Shown here: positions 1 to 13,941 of the stretch, piece by piece | Layout: every line of letters begins with the position of its first letter | How positions within the stretch are numbered: the first letter of the stretch is position 1 | Assembly (NCBI RefSeq): GCF_020085105.1 | Contig: NC_058046.1 | Coordinates: 25,114,675-25,178,674, forward strand | DNA from: Siniperca chuatsi | Lineage: Eukaryota; Chordata; Actinopteri; Centrarchiformes; Sinipercidae | Direction: 5' to 3' | DNA: 64,000 nucleotides | Program-made: the position numbers and the translations under genes | Notes under the pieces: generated by a model | Seen by the model: only the letters and a program-made list of their open reading frames with translations | The model's database searches: none | Told to the model about the DNA's origin: nothing

Positions 1-1260
1 TATTTGTCCTTAATTGTTAAACTAGAAGCCTTATTTTGTAGTCAACACTACAAACTTAATTCTAGCCGTTTGTTTGGCTTTTAGGCTGGAAATCTACATG
101 CCAAGTAATCAAACTAATAGCACCTGGTTATAAAGAGAAACAACCAGACTTTAGGATCATTTTATAGTTGAATAAAAGTGCCATGTTGTTAATATTTTTG
201 TATTTATCATCAAGAACTGCTTGATCTTAATGTCAGTGCCAAACTGCAACTGCAGACTAAAAACGATTCAAACCTTTCAGTCCAGTAACTTAATGTGTCC
301 AGATTTGCTCCAGTTAAATGTGCAAAATGGTCTGTTTGTACACTACATGTGCTGTCTTTCATCATACTGTATTTGAGCTTTCCCATTTAAAAAATCAATT
401 ACTATAATATTTAACTGTTGTATGTGTAAACACCCTCCAGCCTTCTGTGAGTAGCAACAAAACATCCTAACTTTTCTTCAGCAGTGTCATCTATCTATCT
501 GTGCTGTCATTGATGTGTCATTGGCATTATTTTGTTTTTCTGTCTTTTGCTCTCATATGCAAATGTGTTTGTTGAATTCATTAAGACAAACATAATTATT
601 ATTACTTAACCATATCTCAGTAAAGACTTGTTTTTAGACGTCAACATTTTGTTTTTGTATTTCTCTCTGAATTAAAATTTGTTTAGAAGGAAAAAAAGTT
701 GACATTTGTTGATTCTGGGGTTACTTTTGAGTGTCTTTAACATTTTTAGTCTTTATTAGAGTTAACAGTGGAGATACAGATAGTCAGAGACATACCTTTG
801 ATTTCTTTCTATCAGCAGTATGTCTGTTGTAACCCTAATATAATCCATTGATATGAACTTTCGTTTATTAAAAGTAAACAGCAGAAAATGGACCAGTGCC
901 TCCAGTGTGACACGTGATCACAGTGACTTGTTCTGAAGATGCGGGAGTATTTGTTTCTGGTATTTTTGACTTGACATCTAGAAAAGATGGTGGAATAAGT
1001 AGAATTTAATTGTTTACATTTATTTCTATGGGAAACATTTTTACTGCTGACACCAAGACTGAGTGTGAACTTCAACTTGCTCTTTCCCAGCAACACAATT
1101 CAAGTGAAGAGATATTCAAGATGTTTATGTTCGGTCTTGTTAAGGAGTAGTGGGCCTAAGTCATAAGAAGTCTTAAATGAAGAACCCCATTAATGTCAGT
1201 GAGGTGTGTTCGGACCCTAACCCCCTCATGGCATCCTGTAGGACCCCTGCTTGTAGAAAA
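1..1260. other. intergenic, no gene recognised
   Basis: This AT-rich stretch lies upstream of the septin-5 distal promoter. I see no splice-consistent open frame or recognisable protein on either strand. It could contain the 3' untranslated region or flank of an upstream gene, but nothing in the sequence proves it. The short minus-strand open frame at 812-1096 has no family resemblance I can recognise. Confidence 0.5.
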
Positions 1261-1415
1261 CTCTGCAGTTTGACTGGCTGAGTCTGTGAGGAGGAGGAGG
1301 GGCTTTCATCTGTCAGCTCCGCCCGCCCTCCTGCTGTCTGTCCGGTGTTTGGAGGCGAGGGGCCGCTTTCTGTGAGCCGTTTCTTCGGTAAAATCGAGGG
1401 AGGAGAGCGGTCAAC
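1261..1415 (+). promoter_or_regulatory. distal septin-5 promoter and 5'UTR (GC-rich)
   Basis: The sequence changes from AT-rich flank to a GC-rich, CpG-containing stretch just before the ATG at 1416, in contrast to the surrounding DNA. No TATA box is evident. This fits a broad CpG-type promoter for the distal first exon. The transcription start cannot be placed from sequence alone. Confidence 0.5.
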
Positions 1416-1461
1416 ATGACGACCAACATCAGGTACAAAAGCCGGATCCCGGTTAAAACAG
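1416..1461 (+). CDS. septin5: septin-5 distal alternative first coding exon
   Basis: The exon encodes [15 protein letters not shown] plus one extra base, ending at a strong donor GTGAGC. It corresponds to the mammalian MSTGLRYKSKL-type N-terminus of the main SEPT5 isoform. Direct joining to the exon at 16854 shifts the frame and meets a stop soon after, so a coding microexon of length 3n+2 (probably a DKQDID-like peptide) is expected between 1462 and 16853. I could not find it. Confidence 0.8.
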
Positions 1462-4099
1462 GTGAGCGTGGCCTCTGTATTTTATTTACAGCCATCCATT
1501 TATTGAGAAGCAATGCAATGATTGCTTCATGTTTCTGTCTCCCTGGGCGTCGCTCTGCATCCCTGCACCTGCGCCTCCTCCTCATCCATCCTGTAATGGC
1601 CAATAGAGGATAGCGCAGAGGTAAGAGACGTCCTTTTTATGTGTTTATTTTGTTTTTCTAAGTGCTGTCGAGAATGCATTTTCAATATATAGTGCATTGT
1701 CAGGATATAGCCTCGCGATGGACGGCCTCGGCTGCAGCAGCCGTAGGCTATTTACGTCTCAGATCTCACAGTTAGGCTTTTTTCTCTCTAGATATGCGCG
1801 ATGTGTCAGTTTTATAAACGCAAGATGCTCTGAGGGCATCATACCATCACATGCTGAGCTGTGATCAGCAGACTGACAGGCAGAGGCGGGGTTAGGTTTC
1901 ATTTTTAGACGCAAATGTGGAGCAGGCCGGCGTCACTAGAGACGAGCGGCCAACATGGTACTCAGAAGGCAGCATCCTTCCTCTCCATCCTCTCCATCCT
2001 CTCCTCCGTGCCTTGCAGAATTATTAGCGATTATCGGCCATTGAGTCGACCGATGAACTGACCTAATTGTCAGCGTTACATCAGCACGACTCATGATTAC
2101 AGTCGCTGCTGTTGGCTGTCTTTAGTGAACCCTTCCTGACCATTGTTCAGCTCAGAAACACAGCTGCCACATGAGCCTGCAGGGGAGGTCGCGTCTCTGC
2201 TGACCCTGGGCCTTCTTCCTCCCCCTCTTCCTCTTGGCGTATAGTGTCTGATGTCAGTAGAAGAGTATCTGCACGTGCAGACTGTGCTTGGATGATTCAG
2301 CGAACCTGATTGTTAATAGATTTAAAATAGTGTCCATCACCAACATGATTCAAGTGGACGTGAGGCACCAACAGTGGATATTTGAGAGATAAAAATGAAA
2401 AAGAGGAGAATAATTTACAGCTTAGTCAAACTAACAACCTTAAAGCTGAAAATGCATCAATAGGCAAATACTTTACTACAACACATGGACACTTATGGCC
2501 TATTTTATATGTATATACTGCATAACCATTTATTCTTCATCTGCCAGTCTATTAGGTACACCTAGCTAAAACTAATGCAGTCTAACACAACAGTCCTGCA
2601 ATAAATCCCACCTTCATGAAGCTTATAATGTTCAGCTGCAGTTGGTGGTGCTGTTGAATTGGATTGCGTTACACTGAGAGGTGTTATTTAGTCTACTCTT
2701 ATTGATATAAATTTATAGACTAAATATTAGAAACACCTCAGAAATAACACAATGCGATCGAACAGCTCCACAAACTACAGCCTCCAAAATGACAAACAAA
2801 TCAACACCTCTCTTTCAACAAAAACAAAACATTATAACCTTCATGAAGGATTTATTGCAGGGCTGTTGTGTTAGACTGCATTAGTTTTAGCTACATAATA
2901 AAATGACAACTATGTAGATTCACATAACTTGCACCCAAGAGCATCACTGAATCAGAATTACATTATTTTTACTGAGTAAAGAATTTGAGTTGGTTATCTT
3001 CTAAATAGCATTAACCCTGAACAAAATGATGTTAATGTTAAAGAATAGGAAACAGTGTGAGCCCCAAAGTGCTCCCGATATGTGTGTGTGTGTGTGTGTG
3101 TGTGCGTGTGTGTATTTGGCAGGTGTGGAAGAAGTATTGAGATATTTTACTTAAGTAAAAGTAGTAATACTACAATCAAATACTCTAAAAGTCCTGCATT
3201 CAGATGGTACTTATGAAATAGTTCAGAAGTATTTACAGCAAAATGTACTAAAAGTATCACAAGTAAAAGTGCTCATCGGGCAGAATTGAACCTTTCAGAA
3301 TGTTAAATGATTTTTACCTTTTTTAAAAGTGTTTTTTAGCCTTTTTTAGGTAGCGTGCAGTAGAGAGATGACAGGAAATGAGGGGAGAGAGAACGTGCAA
3401 CATGGACTCGAACTGGGGACACAGATTACATGGTCAGCACCTTCCCATCGGTCACCAGGCCACCACAGAATTGTATATTATTATAATGTCATTGTATATT
3501 ATATTATTGAATTATTATTTCTGAAGTGTAGGCAGTATTTTGATGTTGTAGTTTGTTGTTGTGGAGCCAATTTTATCTAGTTTATATCTTATTGGACAGT
3601 TTAATAAACTAGTCATACATTTGATTGTAAAATGAAGTAGTGACTATAGTTGTTAAATAAATATAGTGGAGTAAAAAGTACAAAGTTACCCTCGGAAGCG
3701 TAGTGGAGTAAAAGAATAAAGTAGCAGAAAATAGAAAAAATATTCAAGTAAAGTAAACATATAAGTTGGGTTGCACAAAAACTTTTACTAAATACTATGA
3801 CTGAAATGTAAGATGCTTAGAAAAAAGCATAAAAAGTAAATGAAGAGCACTCTTAACAATTTGTGTCTCTAATTCTTGCATCCTTGGCTCTTCACTTTGT
3901 AGTATTTCGAATTTTTTTGTTGCCATGTTCCTATTTGTCCAGTATTTAGTCTCCTCGTTGCCCTTTGTCCTCCTCCACCCCCCTCACTGCTGGCAGATAT
4001 AAAATGGTCAGGTTGCAGACAGATTTGCCCTCTCCCAGAAATTCACAGTTGGACCAGATCCAGTAGTTGAAAGGATTGTGATCACGTGGCATCACCACC

Positions 4100-4153
<54 letters not shown>

Positions 4154-7100
4154 TTTATGAGTAGATTGCTGGAAAACCTGGATTAGTATGATTGTTGCAG
4201 ATTGGTGTGCTTGCAGATGTAGAACTTCCAGTTTGTACAGAAACACTGAGAATGACCTAAAATTTCAATCAAAGCAGCTGTTGCCCTCCTCGTGTAAATA
4301 TTCATCCACTCCCAAAAGTATAGTGATTCACTCATGCTCAGTATTTAGATTACTACACAGGTTTTACACCTTGTGAGTTTTGCTTCTTGGCTATCATCCA
4401 CTCTGCACTCCCACATACTCTACTGCATCTGAGCCTGTTGGGCACTTTGAGAAAAAATATCTCATATTCTGGATCATCCAGGCTGCAGAGGAGGAGGCCG
4501 GAGAGACTCGGTGGGACTGACTGGATGCTAAGATCAGAACTTTCGAAAGAACCATAACTGATAATCAATCCTAAATCAATATTTTCACGGCATTCCCCAT
4601 CTCCTCTTCTTCTTTCCACGTCTCACTCCCTCGCATCGGCCTAAACGTTCTCGTCACTTCCTTTTGCTGTGATATTATGTTGCCAGGCAACATTCTTTTT
4701 TTAATCTGTTTTTCATCACTTCTTTGATATGGAGGAGTGGACGACACCATCTGACCTACCCACAATCCCGTGTGGTGATTATTCTGTGTGTGGGCGGATA
4801 TTCACTGAACAATTTTTCATCACAAGATCAGAAACTGAAAGAAAAGAAAATCACAATCACAGTTTTATCAACAGTTAGCTGAGATGTGTCACCTTGATAT
4901 AGTGAAGCACGCAAGGATCAGATGAAATATGTACCACATCCAGAATAACGTGGTCACCATTGTAAATGTAAATATTTTGACGTCACTTTCAGATATTTCC
5001 AGTGCTGCTTCAATCATCTGTTAGCAAAACAGTCTAAACAAAAGGTCCACTAGTAGCTGTGTTGGATTTTGGTGTCAGAATTGAAAAATAAATAACAGCA
5101 TCTTCATCATAGAGGCAGAAGAAATCGATCATAGAAGAGCCACACAAATACAAGTTTCTCCTCAGACTGGAGCCTCAGCAGACCAGAATGCAACACAGCC
5201 ACAAATACACCTAGTATTTACTTAATATTATATGTTGCGCTTTATTTACTTACAGTGAGTCAATGTAACTTTTGCTGAATAACAGTCACTGTAGCCACAA
5301 GTGACAATTACGGGATAATGGTATGTTTACATAGTGCAACAGTAGCACAAGTAGAAAAGAGCCACCATAAGCTACATGGTCACACATGGTCATGGTCAAA
5401 GTGAGAAAGGGTCTGTTTTATAGCTCATGAATTTAACTGGTCGTTTGTATTAAGAAGAATGTGTTATTTTTATCTTTTACTTGTTTATCTGTCCTGGAAG
5501 AGGGATCCATCCTATTTATTCTTTTTTTGGCTTTTCACATTTTTCCAATCTGCTATGATCTAAGAAGAAATTGTGTCGTATGTTGTACAGATTGCAAATC
5601 CCTCTGAGACAAATTTGTGATTTTGACGTATATGAACAAAATTTACTTGAAAACAATACCCTGGCTCGCCACTGAAAGTCAAAAGTTGCTGATATAAGTT
5701 AAGGGTACCACTTTCTAATGAGGCACCCTTTATTAAGGATTTATAAGTTGTAATTAGTGGCTTTATTAATGGTTAATAAGTAACTTTATAGCTCAGTTAT
5801 AGGTTATTAATAAAAAAACATTTTGGGTTGCCAGGTTGTGGAAAATTTCTGGCTGGTGTTTATCCTCCTCCAGCGAGATATTTTATTTATCTTTTTAATT
5901 GATTTGACCTCTGACCTTCTGGAAAAGTGTGCAGAGCATCTAGGCCAAAATCCTTTTATTAACAACATATTAACATTCACAATTAAATACTTTATGGATT
6001 TTTATTTTAAAAACTTTATTATTAACAATTATAATTAAAGATGAATCACTAACTTTTGCTGTTTCTTTAGAAAGTGAGAAACCCGTTATTATTACTGCCT
6101 TATTAACATTTATAACTGCAGACTTTATGGCTAAATAGAAAGTGAGACATTCGCACCCTTTATTAATGACTTTATCAGTAACTTGACTATTAATGAGATT
6201 TTTTACTACCTCGCAACCCAAAAGTTGCCACTCACAACTTACAAACTCTTTATGCATTATTAGAAAGTGGTACCAATTTGAAGGTAATGTTGAGGAAATA
6301 TCTTATTACTCCTTGTTGTTTCCTCTGTCTGAGATGTCATGGCTGTCAAAATGAAACAGGTCAGCGGTCACATTACTTCCTGGAGTAGTGAACGTGTGTC
6401 ACTTCACTTCAGATACACTCAGCTCTCCTCTCCACCTCTTGCTTCACTCTTCCTCCATTACTCAACCCTCCCCTCACTCTTTAAACACACACACACACAC
6501 ACACTCTCACTGCCACAGATGGGACCCTCACCGGCTCCCAGTGAGGACCAGCTGCGGAGCAGGAATAGGCGTATCTCGGGGGGTTGGGTGGGGTGTTGAA
6601 ACTGGGATTTGAACCCCCCCTGTGGCTCCGGCTTTTAGCAGAAAGAGAAGTTATAAGAAGAGAAGGAGTGAGTGGCTGATCACAAAAGCCTTGAACTTCT
6701 TCTTTGATAACTATTTACTGAATTAATTTCCAGTTTTTTGTCTTTTGTTTCTCCTAAAAGTAACTCTGTCTGACAGTATCACATTTTCTGTATGGGCTTG
6801 TTCAAACTCTTCATTGACGCTATGTGATGTTTATAGAGTGAAATATGCAAACCCAAGACATAGAGTCTCTTTATGGCTTCATCATATTATAGATGCATTG
6901 TGCATCATTTTATACACATTCTCTCCAAATTTAGTCCGACATTTTTGGTATTTATTTTGAAAATTTGGGATCTTCTGGGTTCTGTGAGTTTGAATAATGT
7001 TTGACTGCACAGCATCAGTTTTTAATGACTGACCCACTGGCAGGCTTTTGCATGCCCAAGATACTTTTTACAGCCACTGCACACACTGGAGATGCAGTAA

Positions 7101-10100
7101 AGAATATAAATACACCAAATCAAGAGTCTACAGCCATGCTAGCTCTGTGAGGCTGTGATTCGGCACGGTGGTACCTTTAGCTAAAAGGTATACTGTTTAC
7201 AATGTTCACAATCCTGTCAAACATGTCTTTAGTTTTGGTGAAATTTTAATTTTGACCAGATGATGGCGCTAGATGAAAAGTCAGGGGATCATCAAAGTCA
7301 TTACAAGTTATCCTGAGGGCAACATGAATGTGTGTACCAGATTTCATGGCATTGCATCCAATAGTTGAGATGAGACATTTCACTCAAAATTACAGATGTG
7401 AACCTCATGGTGGCGCTATAGGAAAAGTCAGTGGATCACCAAAGTCAGTAGGATTATTCCTCTGGGGATCATGAATAACTGTAGAAAAACATGTAATAGT
7501 TGAGACGTTTCTGTCTGATTGCACGATCGCAAGACTGACATTGCCATCTATAGAGCTATCCCACCAGCGTTTGCTCTTTTTTTTTTAAATGGAGAGAAAA
7601 AATATTTATTTTCAAACTTAGATTCTTCTTTGTCTATAGTTTAAATCAATATGCTCTTTGTTAACGAGTCAGCTAGACGCCTCTGTATGATCCTTCAGTA
7701 TGTTAACACAATGTATGACACAGTAATCACAATACCCTACTTTACTGAATATTATGTAGGACAAAGCAGCTTCTGTCATCTTTGTGAGTTTCTGCCTCTA
7801 CAAGTTTTCTTTGGAGTGTTTTTCCTCTGTGACATTTGGTGCCCTTGTTCCTGTTTGAGGAGTTTCTGCCCTGCAGTGTATTCACATGCACATACTTTCA
7901 TTTGGTCATGCTGCAAACATGCATGTAATGCCTGTGATCCCCTAGAGCGTGTGTTTTTCTTGTACCTGAAAGCAACTCACCTCCTTTTCTTCTCTTTTTT
8001 TCTATATACACAACACACTGCAGTGCCTCGGCTCTGCGTTTCAAGAAGCTTTTAGAAAGTAACTGGAGGCTGACCTAGATAGCGAGATTCTTTGACAAAA
8101 TCTTTTCAAGTATTTTGTCAGATATGTTTGGGATTACAAGTTCTTGGGAAATAAGGATCGGGAGTCTGAGCAGTAATCCAATGAAATGGATTAAGAAAAT
8201 TAAGATTATTTCATAACCATTCTCTGTGTGATAAACAGCAAATAATCTGAATTATACTTTAATCAGTCACATACAAAGTTCATTTTTGACTAGAAAACAC
8301 TGAAATGTTGAATTCCCATTAAAGCATAAGGTTGGTGTTATTTCATATTTTTCTTGAGTTTGACAGTTTATTCTTGGCCTCGGAAACAGTTGACAAAACA
8401 ACCTCAACTCAAGGTCCACCCATTCACTTGTTCTGGAGCTTTTGACCATATCACATGGTCTTTATCAGCATATTTAGTTTGCTCTGTTAATGTTCAAACT
8501 TTTCATGATGTTGAGCACCATCAAGACTTCTCATCCATTTTGGCTTAAAAGTTTAGCTTGACACTTGTCATGCTTGACTTTGGAAACAAAAGCCAGTTGA
8601 GTTCATATTGGGGGGGTTTCGACCAGTTTTCAAGGTTAAAAATGAAATGTCAAACTCAATTTAAGACCACGTGGATGAGATGTCGTAGATCTCTCTTATC
8701 CCCAGAATCATGAAAAGTTGAAGATTGCTTTGTCAACTATGTTTTTCTTATTGTCAACAAACCCCAGGAAAAGACCAAAACCAACAATGCGTCGGTTCAG
8801 TCTCCCGATACCTTCTGACCTCCCTAGTCAGCCCTACTGAAGACGTTATTCTTTGAAAATAGGTTACAAATATATAGTTTAATTTCCTAAAATAGCTGGG
8901 CACTGTAGTTTTTAGAAAACGTTACTTAAACAGGAGTAATGTAAGTGTCCTCCATTTTTCTTTTGCACAACTTCCAACCTTCCTAAACACTTTTCTTCTA
9001 ACATTTTTCCTCAATTCAGTTCTATTTTATTTATATAGCGCCAATTCATAACAGAAGTTATCTCATTGCACTTTTCCTATAGAGCAGGTCTAGACCGTAC
9101 TCTTCATAATATCAGTTACAGAGACCCAACAAATCCCTTACAACATTTAGCTGAGTGCTATTTCAGGGGATTCTACATGTTTATAATCCCATTCAAGGTT
9201 ATAGCCTTGCTCCCATAAGTGTCCATTGTCATTGAATGGGCGGATGCTAAAACTGGGCTACGAAAGCCAAGTGTCCTTCAGTGAAGCAATTTTATTGTTG
9301 CTTGAGCAATTACATGCTGTCAGATTAGCATGTTAAAGAGACAAGTACACACAGGCGTTTGCATCTCCAAGGAGAAAAAACAGAGGAGGAGGGAGGAGGC
9401 CGGGGGCTCAGGGTCCATTTATGTTGTTTTTATTCCCACCCTCACCCCTCCTATCTCCCCTTATCTCTCCCTCTTACTCTCTTTTGCCTCATTTACTGGT
9501 CGGCAGACAACCATTTAGGCAAAGCAATCAGGGTTAATGGTGTGAAAGTGTCAGATGGACGTCTGGGATATGCAGAGATGTCATCAGTAAAGGTCACCGC
9601 TCTTCACTGCTGCATCACAGACTGTCTGGCTGCTTTAAGCCGGGAACCCACCACACAGTTTTAAGCCCAGTTATTATCACGATTTCACTGTGGCGACTGA
9701 ATTTAAAGATTGTTGCGAGTCTGCACTGGTCAGAGCAGGGGTGGCAAGTAGCTGAATATGTATTCAGTATTCTCATTCCTGAAGAAGGGTAGATTTTCTA
9801 TGTACATGTACTTTTTGACCACCAGTAATTCCTCTTTCACTTACTTATCTTTGAAAAATTGTTATAGAGTAGTTTACTGTTTGCTTTTACGAAGAATATT
9901 CCACTTAAATTTCTGTTGAATATTCTTTCCTCCTGTTAAAAGAAATGTTTGCAGTGGGACTTAACACATTTTTCCTCTTAAAGACGAAAAGTTGAATTCA
10001 TAAGTAATATAATGCACCCTTGCCTGGTTCAATACACTGAGGGGTTTTGCTGCTTTAGCCTCACTTGGTCTGGTATCACCAATAGCTTGGGTAATGTTAG

Positions 10101-12481
10101 CAAACTTTAGATAGAGATTGTTGCTAACTATACTTTTCTCAATCAAAATCAATGCAGCAGAACCAGAGACATTATCTTTTTTATTCCACACATTTTTCTT
10201 CTTTGTCAAAACCTGCCGCCTACGTTAACCACAATGCATCTCGGCCACCAACAGTTCTGTCAGAGATTCCAGTGTGTTATGTGAGTAGCGGCTAATATAG
10301 CCTCGAGCCGTTAGCGGGCTACAGAGGTCTGGTAAGCTCACTTCTTTCTAACTCCACACCCCCAGATTTCTTTCATCTTCAACTATTATTCAGCTCCAAC
10401 CGATATTCATCAGACTTTATCAATACTTTCTCAGATTTCGCCCAGCACCCTCTGGAGCCACAAAAGGCTTTATACAGCTTTTTTCACATATGCAGTAGTA
10501 CTCCCCAAGACCCGTACAGACATGTAAAATCAGGAGTTTCCCTTTTAAGAAAAGCCTTCTCATACAGACAAGACAGTCACCACTTTGGAGAGTATCACTA
10601 TATTGGCGAGGGTTTGGCTGGTAGATGTCATCATGTTAAAATGGTTAGGACACCACATTGACCTTTTTATACTGCTGATACAATAAGTAACTTACTAACG
10701 TTTAAATCAACGAAGTCTTTGAAAGAGCTGCTTTTGTACTTCTGTTTTTTTCAAGTCATGTAATGATACCTCTATGAGGAAGATATTCCAATCCTCCTTT
10801 GCACACTGGCCTGCACAAAATGGGACACCTCACCATGGTTACTCCACATACATTATCTTGTACAAACACATTAACCAGTGGACTGATCTGAAGTGATCCT
10901 GTAGTTTGAACAGTTTAATGACAAGTGTGTTTGTTTGACTGTAATCTGAAGTCAGTTGTTAAATGTGTGATTTTTAGTCTCTTCATGGTCAGTTAAGATT
11001 TTAAAAAGTCTTCTGTGTGTCTGTTTTGCGGTGTCTCATCACTGTAGCCTCTTGAAAATGCTTGGCAGCAGAGAATGATGGGCACGCTGTTGGACCAGGC
11101 TCATTGGATTAAGTTTTGTTTGTGTGTGTGTGTGTGTGTGTACCCTGGCAGTGGCATTAACTGCTGGGGCTTTTTGAGAGTCGTTTCCTTTAAGGTCAGG
11201 ATTTTGTATGACTGAGAGGAAGAAGCTGAGCGCTGCCTGCTGATTGAGTGGCTGATCTCTGGATCTCTGCCTCTGCAGAACGATCCAGCATACTGACTGA
11301 CTGACAAACTAACAGACAGTCATGGTGCATTTATACATAAATAACATTCAACGAAGAAGTCTCTTCTTTTACTTGCTGTAAAGAGCAAAAAATAAGCACA
11401 AAGTCGGAGACAGTATTTTGTCCACATGTGGATCCTGTACATTTTCCACATCTCTTCAATTGACAGACAGCGGGCAGCAGTTGGTGCAGACTTGATTAGA
11501 GGTTTGTTTAAAAGTAAACAAGTAGTTCAGTACAAGTAAGCAAGTAATGCTTATTTATAAAGTGCTTTTCAGAACAGTAAATACAAAGTACATTGAGTGC
11601 TGAAATGATAAATTAACTGTTTAGCTGATGGACAGAAAGTCGATCTGCTACAATTTTGAAAATCTATTAATGATTTAAGTCACTTGTTGAGCAAAAATGC
11701 CAAATATTCTCTGGTTTATGCTTCTAAACTGTGAAGATTTTCAGCTTTTTTTCTGTTTTATATAACTGAAAAATAAACTTTTTGGGGTTTTAGACAGTTG
11801 GCCTGACAAAACAAGCAATTTGAAGATGCCATCTTGTGCACTCGGAAATTAAATGGACATTTTCCACTGTTTTCTGACATTTTATAGACTAAACAATCAA
11901 CAGATTATTTGACACAGAAAATAATCGTTACTTGCAACAATAGTTTCAAAGTGCTTTACAGAAGGGAGAAAAGACGGACAAACAAGACAATGTCTGAAAA
12001 CATGGACAGCCGGGGGGCTATTGTAATACCATTTCAAGACATCTGTTCCTTTTTTTCTATTCAGATTGATCCTCCCACCCCCCTCTACACACACTCACAC
12101 ACTCTTTCATGTCAGTGACCTAAACTCTTCATCTAGCATCTCCACTAATGTTTGCATCAGCACCACCATGGCTGAGAAGGATTGTTTCTTCCCTTCAAAC
12201 TGCATCAGGAGGCTCAGAACGTAAAATCTTTTATCCGAGTTGAGTCCTCTGTCTCCCTCCTGTGGTGTGGAGTGGGACGGCAACATCCTGTACGTGGCAT
12301 CACCGCGGGGTGTGCCTACACTGGGAAAGAAAAGAAAGAAAAAAATGTCTTTTATTTCAAAGAGCGTTTAAACTCTGCTGCCCACATCATGTATGAGTCG
12401 GACACACCCACACGTACACACACACCACTGTCACATCTGGAAGCAATCGACTCCAACCTCTGCCATGAAATGTACCTCATT

Positions 12482-12544
<63 letters not shown>

Positions 12545-13891
12545 ACAGCATTTTTAGGCTATGTTGCTGTGTGGATTTGGAGTTGAGTTATTAGACTGTT
12601 CTGGTAGTCAATATTTATTTTTATTATTTGGTTGTCTCTGTTCTACCAACCAATTCCTCTCCAATGTAGAGATGCACCCCAAAGTGGTGACTGTCGTGTC
12701 TGTATGAGAAGGCTTTTCTTAAGGTGAACCTGTATAATGTTTGCTGTACAGCAGTCACTTTGTCCACACGTGGTTATTATAGCATAATGGTAAATTCTAA
12801 AAGTAGCAGTAGTTTTAGTAGTAATAGTATCACAAGTAGAGAAGACTGGTATAGTCAGCAACAGAACAAATGTTGGTGTTTCTGACTGCTGTGAACCTGG
12901 GAAACTCACCTGCCTGAAAGCGTGTTATGTTTCTATGACTACCGGTAACTGTGACCTGCAGCATATAATTGCATATTTAACAGGATTTTTAATGTGGTGA
13001 GTTTATTTCTTCTGTCTTGATACATTTAAAGACGTAATATAAAATGCAGTTTACTCAAGTACTATACTTAAGTACAATTTAGAGGTACTTATACTTTATT
13101 TGAGTATTTATATGTTGGGCTTTATTCTTTTCAGATTAAAATTTTACATAAAAACTTTATTAAAGTAAGAAATACAATGCATTGTTAAAGACTAAACCAG
13201 TTGCTCCCAACCTTTTCGGCTTGTGACCCCCTTATAAAAAAGCTACTTGGGGCCCCTTGTTACATTTCAGATGTCTGAGTAGTCACCTGAGTTGTTGAAG
13301 AGACATTTCACCTCTAAATTTCTCACATGGTTTGATTTAAATGACTGTTTGAGGACCAAAGAGGTAAAATTACCAATATTCCACAAAAAAAGCTAAAAGA
13401 TTAGAGAAAAGTACAAAAACTTTTCTTCTTTCCTCTTCCATTAATCATCTCACGACCTTTTGGAGGGGCCGATCCCTAGATTAGGAACGGATTAAACATC
13501 CTAATTTCATATAAAATTGTTAAAACGACCTACACCTCGACCAGCTACAACAGTAAAATGCTACTTATAATTTGATGCATCAGCATTAACAATCTATTAT
13601 ATAATTATATAATCAGTCACAGGGGCTATATTTTTGCAGAATGAGTACTTTGATTGTTTATGTAAATTTTGCTGTCGATACTTCTGTACTTTGACTTAAG
13701 TAGGAGTTTGAATGCAGTATTTTTACATTGTTTTGTTGGTACTTTTACTTTTAAATATAGGATCTGACTTCTTCTACCACTGAATGTCACCTTATTTTCT
13801 TTTATGTGGTGAAACATGAATAAAAAATGTCTCTTCTTTAAGGCACTCACTATGAATCACTGGTCTAGACGATGCTGAGCAGGCTCTGTTA

Positions 13892-13941
<50 letters not shown>

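Noticed and set aside
2543-2905. Possible miRNA precursor hairpin
   Set aside because: The arms are those of a repetitive palindromic transposon with other copies in the window, so transposon origin is the better explanation.
7651-8055. 134-codon plus-strand open frame
   Set aside because: It lies in septin-5 intron 1, is rich in Cys/Phe/Leu without family motifs, and has no splice or promoter context. It looks like chance.
11974-11991. Candidate septin-5 microexon encoding TDKQDN-like residues
   Set aside because: The reading frame does not fit a phase-1 donor, the following GTCTG is a poor donor, and it lies beside a dispersed repeat.
12182-12586. 134-codon open frame with a long Thr-His run
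   Set aside because: The run is a translation of the (CA)27 microsatellite.
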